DNA of 23,645 nucleotides from Phycisphaerae bacterium (GTDB lineage Bacteria > Planctomycetota > Phycisphaerae > Sedimentisphaerales > SG8-4): positions 1 through 23,645 of the forward strand of contig JAUVYQ010000020.1 in assembly GCA_030603035.1 (NCBI GenBank), given 5' to 3'. The position numbers and the translations under genes are program-made. Each line of letters begins with the position of its first letter. The stretch's first letter is position 1. The notes beneath the pieces were generated by a model that saw only the letters and a program-made list of their open reading frames with translations, had not been told where the DNA came from and did no database searches. Below, piece by piece: positions 1 through 9,718 of the stretch.

Positions 1-27
1 GTTTAAGGTGGAAAGTTTAAGGTGGAA
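1..27. repeat. 14-nt direct repeat upstream of the secretin gene
   Basis: The 13-mer gtttaaggtggaa occurs at 1-13 and again at 15-27, separated by one base. Each copy is about two 7-base steps, like the other word repeats in this window. The repeat lies just before the ribosome-binding site of the first gene. It may continue to the left of the window. Confidence 0.7.
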
Positions 28-54
28 GGTGTTTTTCATGGGAGGAGGCAAATT

Positions 55-3000
55 GTGAACAAATCAAGATTCTTAATTAAAGCTAAAGCTTTCGGTGGAA
101 GATTTCTGCTGGTTATTCTGACATTGATTTTGTTGCTGGCAACAGCGATGTCAGGAGTGGCTCGGTCCCAGTCAAATGAAGCTGAGAAGCAGAAAATAAT
201 CCGCGAGGTAGCTGGCAACTGGATGGACATTGGGGAGGAACAATACAAAAGAGGTTACTTCGAAGCCGCAGAGCAGTCCTTCGTTGAAGCACAGAAGTAC
301 CAGAAATACTTAACTGCTGCTCAGCTTAAGCGACTAAACGGGGACCTGGAAAAGACGCACATAGCTATACTCGAAAGAAAGCGTATCTTAGACCATATTC
401 GAACGGCGGATGAATTAGTCAGGCGAGGTCAACTAATCAAGGCCAAAGTGCATCTCGAAAAGGTCAAAGACAGTAAGTCTTTGACCAAAGAGGAGCTGGG
501 AAAAGTTGTAGAAGGGCTTAAGATAATAGACGCTCGGTTAGCCGGCCAGAAAAAACAAATTACCGAGCTTTATAACCGCAGCGTGGAATTTTACCGCGCC
601 GGTGAGCTCGAAAAGGCCCGTGACGGCTTTATTAAAGTTGCGAGCAGTGGCTTATCGGTGGCACCGGCAGGGGGAAAAACAGCAGAAGATTACCTGAACT
701 TATTAGCTGTGAGGGTGAAAGTAAATGACCTTATAGCCCAGAACGACAAGCCTTCGGTTCAAGACCAGAATTCTGTGGTTGTTACCGTTGCCAAGCCAAA
801 GGTCGTTGAGCTGAAGGTTCCTGAGCCAAAGATCGTTGAGCTGAAGGTTCTTGAGCCAAATGTGGTTGAGGTAAAGCTTGTTGAGCCAAAGGTTGCTGAA
901 TCGGTAACAGAAGAAGGCAGCTTCATCGAACAGGTTAATCGTAAAAGAAGAATCCGACGAAGCTACACTAAAACAGTTGTTGAGGATGCTAACGATAAGG
1001 CGTTAAGTTTTCTAAGTGAGGGCGAATTCGACAAGGCAAAAAAAGCGGTTGAGAGGGCTGAGCGGGTCGTGAACGAAAACCAGCTGGACCTTGGAGACGA
1101 GCTTTTCAAGCAATACAGCAGTAAGTTAAAACAACTGACCGGGAAAATAGTCGCGGAAGAGAATAAAAAGGCAGAGCAGCTGAGAATAGAGAAGGGAAAG
1201 GCAGCGATAGAGGCACAAAAAGAATACAGGATTAAAATAGAGACCGACAGGGCCAGGAGAATAGAGGAGCTGATGGCCACCGCGACGGCTTTTCAAAAAC
1301 AACAGCGCTATGAGGAAGCTCTTGGTCAATTGAAAAGTTTGCTTGCATTAGACCCGCTACACGATGATGCGCTGATACTCAAGGACACGCTGGAGGATAC
1401 GGTTAGCTTCCGCAAACAACTGGAGCTGCGGAAGGAAAGGGACGAGGCAAGAGAAGCTATTTTGCGAAAGACAGATGAGGCGGCAATTGCATATCCTGAA
1501 GAGCTTACCTTTGCGAAGGATTGGCGGGAGATTATCGCCAGTCCCTTCCGCAAACCTGACGAGCCGATCGGCCTGGATCCGGCTGACGTGGCCGCGTATA
1601 AACAATTAGAGGAAATCGTTGACCTTTCACAACTGACGCCGGAAATGGCTCTTAGCGAAGCGATAGAGGAATTAAAGAATTCTGTTGAGCCTCCATTGAA
1701 TATAACTGTGTTCTGGCGGGATTTGGAGGACAACGCTGATATCATGCCAACCACGTCAATAAATATGGATGCGGTGTCGGCGATTCCGCTGGGCACGGCA
1801 TTGAAGAGTTTGTTAAGAGCGGTTTCGGGCGGCTTTGCAGACCTTGATTACGTTGTCGAGGGTGGAGTAATTACCATAGCAACGGTAGGCTCACTTCCGC
1901 CGAGCAGGCTGGTAACGCGGGTTTATGATATTACGTATCTGGTTGGCCAGCCGGCTACTTATATGGGTGGCGGCATGATGGGCGGTATGGGCGGCATGAT
2001 GGGCGGCGGCTACGGCGGCGGCGGTGGCGGCTACGGCGGCGGCATGGGTGGCTACGGCGGCGGCGGTTACGGTGGTGGCGGCGGTGGCGGCTACGGCGGT
2101 GGCGGCTACGGCGGCGGCGGCATGATGGGCGGCATGATGGGCGGCATGGGCGGCATGATGGGCGGCATGGGCGGCATGATGGGCGGCATGGGCGGCTACG
2201 GCGGTGGCGGCCAAGCGGCTTATAGTCTTGTGCGTCTTATCATGGAGACGATCGAGCCGGATAGCTGGTTCGAGACCAGTGATACCGGTGAAGGAACGAT
2301 AACTCTTTACCCGAACGGCGGCGGCTACGGCGGCGGCGGCATGGGCGGCTACGGCGGTGGCGGCATGGGCGGATACGGCGGCGGCATGGGCGGCTACGGC
2401 GGCGGCATGGGCGGCTACGGCGGCATGGGCGGCGGCATGGGCGGCTACGGTGGCGGCATGATGGGCGGCGGCATGGGCGGCGGTGGCGTCAGCCTGCCTA
2501 AGAAGCTCGCAGTCCTGCAGACCCCCGAGGTTCATAAAGAGATAGAAAAACTGCTCAAGGAGTTGGGCAAGGCGCTCGGAAATCAGGTTGCCATCGAGAC
2601 CAGATTCCTGGTGGTAACTGAGAATTTCCTTGAAGAAATCGGCCTGGATATAGACTTTATTTATAACCTTGGGGGCAAATGGGGTGTGGTTGATATCCAA
2701 CAAGGGTCTTTAGGTACTGTTGCAACACAACCGACAGGCGTTGCGATGAGTCTGGGTGGTACTGGAGCGGCTGTCGAGATTAGTGGAGGTTATGGCACTT
2801 TACTTGATGACCTGCAGGTCAACTTCCTTCTTAGAGCGGTTCAGGCCCACAGAGATTCAACGACGCTGACTGCTCCGAAACTTACAGTTTTGACCGGAGA
2901 GTCGGCGACGTTCAATATCCAAAGAACTATTCCGATGGCGCTGCCGCCTATTCAACCAGGGGGGGCCTTTGTCGGCGGCGGCTACAGCGGGGTTAGTACG

Positions 3001-3474
3001 GGTGGTGGTTCAATCCCAAGAGAGATATACATACCGACTGGTACTGTTCTGAGTATTACCCCAACTATCAGTCCGGACAAGAAAAACGTATTGCTCAACA
3101 TTATTACTAACCTGCAGGAATTCCTTGGAATAAGAAAAACTACAATCGAGACGCCTGTAACAAATGAAGAGGGGCAGACGACTGTTCAGTCGTACGAGGT
3201 AGAGCTTCCTGAGACAGAGAGCTCACAGCTTATGACGCGTGTGAGCGTGCCGGATGGTGGAACATTACTGTTGGGCGGCCAGAAAATGACCGCAGAAGTT
3301 GAAATAGAGGCAGGAGTGCCGGGATTAAGCAAGCTGCCGTTGATTGGAAGGCTGTTCAGCAACCGCAGCAAAGTCAAGGACCATAAGATATTGCTGATAC
3401 TGGTTAGACCGACTATCATTCTGCAGGAAGAAGCCGAGGCCAGGGCAATTGCTGCAATGGAGAGCGAATTCTAA
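55..3474 (+). CDS. Secretin-family (type II/III secretion/GspD-like) protein with TPR-like N-terminus
   Basis: Predicted outer-membrane secretin of 1139 residues, probably forming a multimeric export channel. I chose GTG at 55 because GGAGGAGG (41-48) lies 6 nt upstream; an in-frame GTG at 22 lacks such a site. Residues about 15-40 form a hydrophobic signal segment. TPR-like helical repeats follow (for example GEEQYKRGYFEAAEQSF and FQKQQRYEEALGQLKSLL), broken by a Pro/Val/Glu repeat linker at about residues 247-282. An N0-like domain precedes two Gly-rich inserts. The C-terminal secretin domain is clear: IETRFLVVTENFLEEIGLDI, LTAPKLTVLTGESATFNIQR, SVPDGGTLLLGGQKM and GVPGLSKLPLIGRLFSNR. It is longer than ordinary GspD because of the TPR part and the inserts. 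No other secretion gene is in the window, so the substrate is unknown; the secreted protein encoded next to it is only a positional candidate. Confidence 0.88.
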   Translation: MNKSRFLIKAKAFGGRFLLVILTLILLLATAMSGVARSQSNEAEKQKIIREVAGNWMDIGEEQYKRGYFEAAEQSFVEAQKYQKYLTAAQLKRLNGDLEKTHIAILERKRILDHIRTADELVRRGQLIKAKVHLEKVKDSKSLTKEELGKVVEGLKIIDARLAGQKKQITELYNRSVEFYRAGELEKARDGFIKVASSGLSVAPAGGKTAEDYLNLLAVRVKVNDLIAQNDKPSVQDQNSVVVTVAKPKVVELKVPEPKIVELKVLEPNVVEVKLVEPKVAESVTEEGSFIEQVNRKRRIRRSYTKTVVEDANDKALSFLSEGEFDKAKKAVERAERVVNENQLDLGDELFKQYSSKLKQLTGKIVAEENKKAEQLRIEKGKAAIEAQKEYRIKIETDRARRIEELMATATAFQKQQRYEEALGQLKSLLALDPLHDDALILKDTLEDTVSFRKQLELRKERDEAREAILRKTDEAAIAYPEELTFAKDWREIIASPFRKPDEPIGLDPADVAAYKQLEEIVDLSQLTPEMALSEAIEELKNSVEPPLNITVFWRDLEDNADIMPTTSINMDAVSAIPLGTALKSLLRAVSGGFADLDYVVEGGVITIATVGSLPPSRLVTRVYDITYLVGQPATYMGGGMMGGMGGMMGGGYGGGGGGYGGGMGGYGGGGYGGGGGGGYGGGGYGGGGMMGGMMGGMGGMMGGMGGMMGGMGGYGGGGQAAYSLVRLIMETIEPDSWFETSDTGEGTITLYPNGGGYGGGGMGGYGGGGMGGYGGGMGGYGGGMGGYGGMGGGMGGYGGGMMGGGMGGGGVSLPKKLAVLQTPEVHKEIEKLLKELGKALGNQVAIETRFLVVTENFLEEIGLDIDFIYNLGGKWGVVDIQQGSLGTVATQPTGVAMSLGGTGAAVEISGGYGTLLDDLQVNFLLRAVQAHRDSTTLTAPKLTVLTGESATFNIQRTIPMALPPIQPGGAFVGGGYSGVSTGGGSIPREIYIPTGTVLSITPTISPDKKNVLLNIITNLQEFLGIRKTTIETPVTNEEGQTTVQSYEVELPETESSQLMTRVSVPDGGTLLLGGQKMTAEVEIEAGVPGLSKLPLIGRLFSNRSKVKDHKILLILVRPTIILQEEAEARAIAAMESEF
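1963..2211 (+). repeat. Coding low-complexity Gly/Met/Tyr block 1 in the secretin
   Basis: About 83 codons are almost entirely Gly with Met and Tyr, built from ggcggcatg and ggctacggcggc units. The block lies after an N0-like domain (ending TRVYDITYLVGQPA) and before a short folded segment that includes LVRLIMETIEPDSWFETS. The near-identical units make it prone to length change by slippage and to assembly error. Confidence 0.9.
2315..2488 (+). repeat. Coding low-complexity Gly/Met/Tyr block 2 in the secretin
   Basis: A second run of about 58 codons built from GGYGGGGMGGYGG-like units follows the short folded segment. It ends just before LPKKLAVLQTPEVHKEIEKL, the segment that normally leads into the secretin core. 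The two blocks therefore bracket one small domain of the periplasmic part. Confidence 0.9.
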
Positions 3475-3509
3475 CCTATAAAAAATTAAACGCAGAGAAC
3501 GCTGAGAAA

Positions 3510-3567
3510 CGATGGACGATGGAGGATGGACGATGGACGTCCCTCGTCCCTCGTCTCTCGTCCCTCG
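3510..3567. repeat. Long imperfect hairpin made of heptamer words between secretin and beta-helix genes
   Basis: The left arm (3510-3537) repeats gatggacgatgg-type words; the right arm (3540-3567) repeats ccctcgt-type words. The reverse complement of the right arm matches the left arm at about 22 of 28 positions (hand count), with almost no loop. There is no T-run right after it, so it is not a classical intrinsic terminator, although it could end or stabilise the secretin transcript. The 15-mer aattaaacgcagaga (3485-3499) just before it recurs near 13651. Confidence 0.7.
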
Positions 3568-3612
3568 TTAAGCGGGTATCTCTAACGGGGAAAAATCTGT
3601 AAGAGGATAAAA

Positions 3613-6600
3613 ATGTCTAACGGGATGAAGCGACAATTTCTGATTAGCTCATTAATTTTGTTATTTATACAGACCGTTGCCTCGGCGGCAGTCTTGTACG
3701 TTCCATCAAGGGACTATCCCACCATCCAGAGTGCCATTAACGCTGCTGTCAATGATGACGTGGTCGTTGTTGCTCCAGGCATCTGGACCGGCCCTGGCAA
3801 CGTTGACCTGGACTTTGGGGGCAAGGCCATTACCGTAAGAAGCGAGATTAACCCTGACAATCCCAATCCGAGTATTATTGCTTCCACGATTATTGACTGC
3901 CAGGGTACCAGATACAACCCGCATCGTGCTTTTTATTTTCATAATGGTGAAGGCCCCAATAGTAAAGTTCTGGGTTTCACTATCATAAACGGTTACGCCA
4001 GAGGACTGGCAGGTGCGGCTGGGCGGTTCGGCGTCGACCCCCCTGTCCCTTATGAGTCCATCGACCCGGATGACGCCAATGGCATCCCACGCGCCGAGCG
4101 TGGTTCAGACTCCCTTGTTAGTGATGGTTACGGCGGCGCAGTCCTCTGCGAGGGCGCTTCGCCGACAATACAATATTGTGTTATAACCAACTCTACCGTT
4201 ACCGGCGCCCAGGGTGGCGACGGTGCCCCCGGCCAGAGTGGGACGTGGACCTACCAACCACCGTATGACGTAAATGACCCCAATGCAGATGTGCCGGAGC
4301 CGGTAGATGTTGATGGCGGTCAGTGGGGTGGCCACGGCGGTGATGGCTATGGAAACGGTTACGGCGGCGCTATCGCTTGTAGGGCCGGCAGCAGCCCAAT
4401 CATCAGTGATTGTACCATAAGTGATAATTTCGCCCGTGGTGGCTGCGGCGGCGACGGCGGAAACGGCGGAAACGCTGTGTCAGAGCCACCGAATGCATTC
4501 CCGCCGAATTACAGTGGTGGGTATGAAAGTTTCGGTGGAGACGCCGGAAGTAGCAACGGTGACGGTATCGGCGGCGGTATCTACTGCGATGACGCAAGCA
4601 GCCCAGCCATTACCAATTGCACCTTCAGCAACAACATCGCTGCGACGGGTAGAGCAGTGGGCGGCCTGGCAGGCCAGGGCAACACAATACCTGAGGACGA
4701 GGGTGGCCCGGCTACCGCCGGCGCCGATGGTTTGGTATTCTCCACCGGCGGTATTGCCGGCGGTGCAGCCTATTACGACACCGGCTCAGATGCAAACTTC
4801 ACCAACTGTACATTCACCAGCAACAAGGCCTACGAGGCCTATATGTTCTACGACCCCTCCTTCGGCGAAGATATTTCAACATACACCGTAGGCGGCGCCT
4901 TGTATTCTGTCGCCAATAACACTATTACTCTCGATGACTGTAAATTCACAGGCAACTTAGGTGGCGCAGTCTATTGTGAATCCGGCTGCAATCTGAACTT
5001 CGACGACTGCTTATTCACGGACAACTCTGAAATCGCAAATGGCGGCGCTGTCTATATCAGTCCCGGTTGTACTGTAGATATCCAAAACTCTATCTTCGGG
5101 GGCAATTCAGCTTATGATGACGGCGGCGCCTTGAAGTGCAGAAGTGATGCCACCCTCACAAACTGCTCGTTCGGCAACAATGTAGCCGACAGCGACAATG
5201 ACGGTTACGGCTACGGGGGCGCAATTGATGCCTATCTACCCGGCACAACCTTGATAATAGACGTCAACAACTGCAGCTTCACCGGAAATCAGTCCATATA
5301 CGGCGGGGGTTTCTCTTCCGAGAACTTCGACGCCAATTTCACCAATTGCTACTTCATTGGCAACACCGCCCAGGAAGGTGGCGGCCTGGACCTCGTCAAT
5401 GGAGATGTCTTTGTTACCGGCGGCGTCGTCAGGGGAAATAATGCCACAGACGGCGACGGCGGCGGCTTCGATTGTAGCTACACCATAACGCAAATCCGCG
5501 ACTGCACTATTAGTGATAATTCCGCTGATGGTATTTATCCGACCGGCGGCAGCGGTGGCGCAATCAATTTCTACGGCTGGGCCCCTACGCAAACGGTCTT
5601 TAACTGCCTTATAACCGGCAACTCTGCAACCATTGACGGCGGTGCAATATTCTGCCGCAATGCAGCACCTGAAATCGGCAACTGTACCTTCAGTGGTAAC
5701 CTCGCAGGAGGCTACGGCGGCGCAATATTCTCTGATTTCATCTCCGATCCAAATATTACCGACTGCATATTCGAGAGCTGCAGCAACCACGCAATACACG
5801 AACAGGACGTCGGTGGCAACGCAATCGTAAAATACAGTTTATTCTATGGCAACCCCGACGGCGACTATTACGATTCGGGAACAGGTTTAACTTACACAGG
5901 AGCCGGCGAGATTGGCAGCATTCCCGGGGGCAGCAATAATCTATACGGCGACCCGCTCTTTGTAACCGGCCCCTTGGGCGAGTTTTATCTACGGCAACAG
6001 CCTGTTCAGCCGCTCCCACAAAGTCCTGCCGTCGACACAGGAAGTGCTGACGCAAATGATCCGAATATCGGCCTGGACACCTATACCACCCGCACCGACA
6101 GTATTGGCGATGCCGGTACCGTTGACATGGGCCACCACTACGGGGACCCCTCAGGTCTTCGTGAAGTTCAGCTGACTGCTACCGTAGTGGGCGGCCACGG
6201 CATGGTTGAACCGACTGAACCGGCCCCCATTAGTTATGACCCAATATCCGGTATTTACACTTACTACCGCGGCACGGTGGTAACACTGACTGCTACTCCC
6301 GAAGCGGGCTACCGCGTCGCAAGCTGGTCCGGAACCATCAGCGATGGCTCAACGTCTCTGACCAATATTGTTGTTATGAGCTCCGACAAAGCCGTCTCTG
6401 TCCAGTTTGAAAAGCCGAGGGTCATCCTGGTTCCGGCAGACTATCCCAACATCCCTGGAGCAATTCGTGCAGCCGGGGAGGGCGACCAGGTTGTTATCTC
6501 GCCCGGGCTCTACAGGCCTGGTGATCTCGGAGGCATCGTCATCTCCGGCAAAAACATTACTCTGACTTCTATCAATCCGGATGACCCTAACGTTGTGGCT

Positions 6601-9600
6601 GACACTATTTTGGAGGGTTACCGGATATCTATCTCTAACGTAGGACCCGAGACAGTCCTGACCGGCTTTACTATGAGAAATACATATTGGATTACCGCAA
6701 GTGGTTTGGATGGGCAGGACCCCGGAGACTCTGGCTTCAATGGCCTCACTATCCGCTCCGGTGCAATTGATATTACTGATGCTTCTCCTACCCTTGTGAA
6801 TATTGTGATTGATAATATTTCGATTACCGCAGGTGATGGCGGCGATGGTGTCAATGGTAACGACGACAATGTCAACGGCGGCAACGGCGGATGGGGAGGC
6901 AGCGCCTATGGCGGCGCAATCTATTTCGAAAACAGCAGCCCAACCCTGAAGGGTATACAGATTATCAACTGTGCGGCCTACGGAGGCACCGGTGGCGACG
7001 GCGGCAACGGTAATGACGACCCTCCCGGATATGGGGGCAGAGGCGGAAGCTGGACGTTTGAGGAACACGACGAGGCCTGGTGGGAGGAAATTGGACTTGG
7101 CTGGGACTATCCGAGGGACCGCTATGGAAATTATCTGCTTGTAGGAACCTATGAGGATTACTGGATGTACACCGCTATGGGTGCAGCAGCTTACATCGAT
7201 TCGACCAGCAAGCCTACTTTCATTGATTGTACTTTTGCGGACAATCAAACCGGAAGCGGCTATTGTGGTGTTGGCGGAAGTGGGCCGCTTGGTTCCCCAG
7301 GGCCTGGTAATCATCGCAGAATACAGAGTTTCGGGACGGGGATATACTGCGAGGTCGGCTCGGCGCCAACATTTATTGACTGTAATTTTAGCGATAACGT
7401 GGCGGATAGCGATGTTCCCACTACAGACCACAGCTTCTATTTAACTTATGGTGGCGGATTGGCTTGCGGCACATTGACACCTAAAGAAAATCCTGGAAGT
7501 GCTCACTCGGCGAAATTGATAAACTGCACTTTCACCGATAACGCTGCAACTATTGGTGGAGCTGTTTTCTGGGCAGACACGGCACCGAGCATCGAAGACT
7601 GCAACTTCAGCGATAACTATGCCTATCAAGGCGGGGCAATGTTCTGCGGCGAAAATAGTATGCCGCTGATTGTCGGAAGCAGCTTTACCCAAAATGATAC
7701 CGGCTATGTTTATATTGACGACCCGAACTTATATTATACCGTGCTGGGCCTTACGGTCGGCCCGCCTATTGAGGACGTGCTCGGGCTGGGAGGCGCTATG
7801 GTGTGCTCCTCATCGGGGGCACGTATCGTTGACTGTCTGTTTAACAACAACACCACCAGCTGTTCCGGCGGCGGAATCTATACCACCGGCAACGAGAAGC
7901 TGTTGGTCAAGAACTGCCTGATAACTGAAAACTCCGCCGACAGGGACGGCGGAGGTATTTCGGCCAATTGGCACTCGGAGCCCAACATTATCAACTGTAC
8001 GATTGCCGAGAACATAGTTACAGGAGATGGTTTTGCTGCCAGCTATGGCGGCGGCGTGTGCTGCTCATATGAAGCTTATGCGCTTATCACTAACAGTATA
8101 ATCTGGGGCAATTACGCTCTTAACGGCTGGGACCTCGCCATCAGCACCGGCTTCGAGCACGACCCGAGGCCGGCTTATGTGAAAGTCGCCTACAGCGACA
8201 TTAAGGGCGGTGAGACAGCGGTCTTTGTCGATACCGGCTGCACCCTTGTCTGGGATTCCACCAATTTGAGCGGCACGAGCGATGACGTTCCTCTGTTTGT
8301 AAGCGACTATGTGGGCGAGAGGTATTACCTGAGTCAGCCCTATGTCGTTCCACCTGACCCCAATCAGACAGAACTGAGTCCGTGTGTGGATGCCGGCAGC
8401 ACCTACGCATATTTGCTCGATATGTATAGACACACGACCCGTACAGACAGAGTAATTGATGCCGGCATCGCGGATGTGGGTTATCACCATCTTCTGACAA
8501 CCGATTTGGTCGGCGACTTTGATTTTAACTATATGGTGAACATATCTGATTTGGCGCTGTTCCTGCTGCACTGGCTCGAGGAATGCGGCCCGCCGGATTG
8601 GTGTCACGGGGCGGATTTGAATCGAGACGGGGTCGTTAACTTTATCGATTATATAATTTTTGTGGAGAATTACGGATTAAGTGACACTACGCCTCCAGAG
8701 CCGGACCCGATGACCTGGGCCGTTGCTCCCAACTCGATTGGGCCGACCTCGATTTATATGGCCGCGACGACGGCCTACGACAATGCCACCGGACCATACG
8801 TGGAATATTACTTCAAATGCGTCTTCGGCGGTGGACACGACCGTGGTTGGAGCCCCAGCCCAACATATACCGATACAGGGCTGGTCAGGGGCAACGAATA
8901 CGGCTACCAGGTAAAGGCCCGCGATACATCGGCCAATCGGAACGAAACCGAATGGTCGATTATCGGCTATGCCGTGCCGGGCGAAGACGTAATGCCACCG
9001 GTAACGGACCCGAATGCTTACAATCCGTATAAGAGCACGTGGGCTATGCCGCCCACTCTTTCTACCGGAAGGTCAATACTTATGGTTGCTACCACAGCTA
9101 CCGACGAAAACGGCGTGGAATACTATTTCGAGTGCACATTCGGTAACGGGCACAACAGCGGCTGGCAGGGGAGTCCGACATACGAAGACATGGGCCTGGA
9201 TCCCAATACCACATATACCTACCGCGTCAGGACTCGTGATGGATGGGACCCTCCAAATCAAAACTACGGATTTTGGTCTGATGAAGCTTCTGCAACTACT
9301 CCTGAAGGTGTGCCTCCGCTGCCTGACCCTGCTGAGTGGCTTACGCCGCCTGAGTGGAGGACAGATCCAAATACTGGTCGGCTTGGGCATTATATGGAAG
9401 CTGAACCGGCTGATGATGCCGTTAATAATCCCTGCATGTATTACTTCGAATGCGTTAACGGCAGCGGCTTAGATAGTGGCTGGCAGCTTAGCAACGTTTA
9501 CGCGTACTTTCATACAAGCTCTTGTGTGTATGTAGTGAGGTATCGCGATGCGGTAGGTAACGTAGGACAAGATTCGGATCCTGCGTATACAGGAGCAAGG

Positions 9601-9609
9601 CCGTGGTAA
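3613..9609 (+). CDS. Giant secreted right-handed beta-helix protein with InlB-like, dockerin-like and Fn3-like modules
   Basis: A 1998-residue exported protein with no recognised catalytic motif. AGAGGATAAAA precedes the ATG. Residues about 7-25 form a signal peptide (LISSLILLFIQTVASA). Two beta-helix units each open with the same motif: VPSRDYPTIQSAINAA near residue 30 and VPADYPNIPGAIRAA near 940. Their coils repeat GGAIYC-type and CTFSNN/FTGN-type motifs, resembling the GGA[ILV] and FxxN repeats of chlamydial Pmp proteins. Residues about 853-934 resemble an InlB B-repeat (TLTATPEAGYRVASWSG). Residues about 1629-1693 form a dockerin/EF-hand-like pair (DFDFNYMVNISDLALFLLHW and DLNRDGVVNFIDYIIFVENYG). 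Three Fn3-like repeats end the protein, each with a YYFEC-type strand. There is no autotransporter barrel or sorting signal at the C-terminus. It could be a surface adhesin or polysaccharide-binding protein; the substrate is unknown. Confidence 0.85.
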   Translation: MSNGMKRQFLISSLILLFIQTVASAAVLYVPSRDYPTIQSAINAAVNDDVVVVAPGIWTGPGNVDLDFGGKAITVRSEINPDNPNPSIIASTIIDCQGTRYNPHRAFYFHNGEGPNSKVLGFTIINGYARGLAGAAGRFGVDPPVPYESIDPDDANGIPRAERGSDSLVSDGYGGAVLCEGASPTIQYCVITNSTVTGAQGGDGAPGQSGTWTYQPPYDVNDPNADVPEPVDVDGGQWGGHGGDGYGNGYGGAIACRAGSSPIISDCTISDNFARGGCGGDGGNGGNAVSEPPNAFPPNYSGGYESFGGDAGSSNGDGIGGGIYCDDASSPAITNCTFSNNIAATGRAVGGLAGQGNTIPEDEGGPATAGADGLVFSTGGIAGGAAYYDTGSDANFTNCTFTSNKAYEAYMFYDPSFGEDISTYTVGGALYSVANNTITLDDCKFTGNLGGAVYCESGCNLNFDDCLFTDNSEIANGGAVYISPGCTVDIQNSIFGGNSAYDDGGALKCRSDATLTNCSFGNNVADSDNDGYGYGGAIDAYLPGTTLIIDVNNCSFTGNQSIYGGGFSSENFDANFTNCYFIGNTAQEGGGLDLVNGDVFVTGGVVRGNNATDGDGGGFDCSYTITQIRDCTISDNSADGIYPTGGSGGAINFYGWAPTQTVFNCLITGNSATIDGGAIFCRNAAPEIGNCTFSGNLAGGYGGAIFSDFISDPNITDCIFESCSNHAIHEQDVGGNAIVKYSLFYGNPDGDYYDSGTGLTYTGAGEIGSIPGGSNNLYGDPLFVTGPLGEFYLRQQPVQPLPQSPAVDTGSADANDPNIGLDTYTTRTDSIGDAGTVDMGHHYGDPSGLREVQLTATVVGGHGMVEPTEPAPISYDPISGIYTYYRGTVVTLTATPEAGYRVASWSGTISDGSTSLTNIVVMSSDKAVSVQFEKPRVILVPADYPNIPGAIRAAGEGDQVVISPGLYRPGDLGGIVISGKNITLTSINPDDPNVVADTILEGYRISISNVGPETVLTGFTMRNTYWITASGLDGQDPGDSGFNGLTIRSGAIDITDASPTLVNIVIDNISITAGDGGDGVNGNDDNVNGGNGGWGGSAYGGAIYFENSSPTLKGIQIINCAAYGGTGGDGGNGNDDPPGYGGRGGSWTFEEHDEAWWEEIGLGWDYPRDRYGNYLLVGTYEDYWMYTAMGAAAYIDSTSKPTFIDCTFADNQTGSGYCGVGGSGPLGSPGPGNHRRIQSFGTGIYCEVGSAPTFIDCNFSDNVADSDVPTTDHSFYLTYGGGLACGTLTPKENPGSAHSAKLINCTFTDNAATIGGAVFWADTAPSIEDCNFSDNYAYQGGAMFCGENSMPLIVGSSFTQNDTGYVYIDDPNLYYTVLGLTVGPPIEDVLGLGGAMVCSSSGARIVDCLFNNNTTSCSGGGIYTTGNEKLLVKNCLITENSADRDGGGISANWHSEPNIINCTIAENIVTGDGFAASYGGGVCCSYEAYALITNSIIWGNYALNGWDLAISTGFEHDPRPAYVKVAYSDIKGGETAVFVDTGCTLVWDSTNLSGTSDDVPLFVSDYVGERYYLSQPYVVPPDPNQTELSPCVDAGSTYAYLLDMYRHTTRTDRVIDAGIADVGYHHLLTTDLVGDFDFNYMVNISDLALFLLHWLEECGPPDWCHGADLNRDGVVNFIDYIIFVENYGLSDTTPPEPDPMTWAVAPNSIGPTSIYMAATTAYDNATGPYVEYYFKCVFGGGHDRGWSPSPTYTDTGLVRGNEYGYQVKARDTSANRNETEWSIIGYAVPGEDVMPPVTDPNAYNPYKSTWAMPPTLSTGRSILMVATTATDENGVEYYFECTFGNGHNSGWQGSPTYEDMGLDPNTTYTYRVRTRDGWDPPNQNYGFWSDEASATTPEGVPPLPDPAEWLTPPEWRTDPNTGRLGHYMEAEPADDAVNNPCMYYFECVNGSGLDSGWQLSNVYAYFHTSSCVYVVRYRDAVGNVGQDSDPAYTGARPW

Positions 9610-9610
9610 T

Positions 9611-9714
9611 AAACTGAAAGCTAAAAAGTAGAAATTCAAAACCGTAATTTAAAATTCAAAACCTATTTAATTTTGAGTTTTACGCTATGGTTTTTCACTT
9701 TACATTTTCAGTTT
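9611..9714. terminator. Long A/T-rich imperfect hairpin after the giant protein gene
   Basis: The left arm (9611-9661) begins aaactgaaa and ends aaaattcaaaa. The reverse complement of the right arm (9671-9714) begins aaactgaaa and ends aaaactcaaaa, with partial matches between. It starts 2 bp after the stop codon of the giant gene and ends 5 bp before the aroC-like fragment on the other strand. It may terminate both converging transcripts. This is inference from structure only. Confidence 0.5.
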
Positions 9715-9718
9715 TCCG

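Noticed and set aside
1..60. Secretin start at GTG 22
   Set aside because: No ribosome-binding site precedes it, whereas GTG 55 has GGAGGAGG at proper spacing and leaves a normal signal peptide.
1891..2703. 270-residue - strand ORF rich in Ala and His
   Set aside because: It is the mirror image of the Gly/Met/Tyr repeats of the secretin. It has no ribosome-binding site or family motif.
3510..3567. CRISPR array
   Set aside because: The repeats are contiguous 7-base words without unique spacers of uniform length.
6349..7431. 360-residue - strand ORF inside the giant gene
   Set aside because: It is a frame shadow of the beta-helix repeats; the + strand has signal peptide, repeats and conserved modules.
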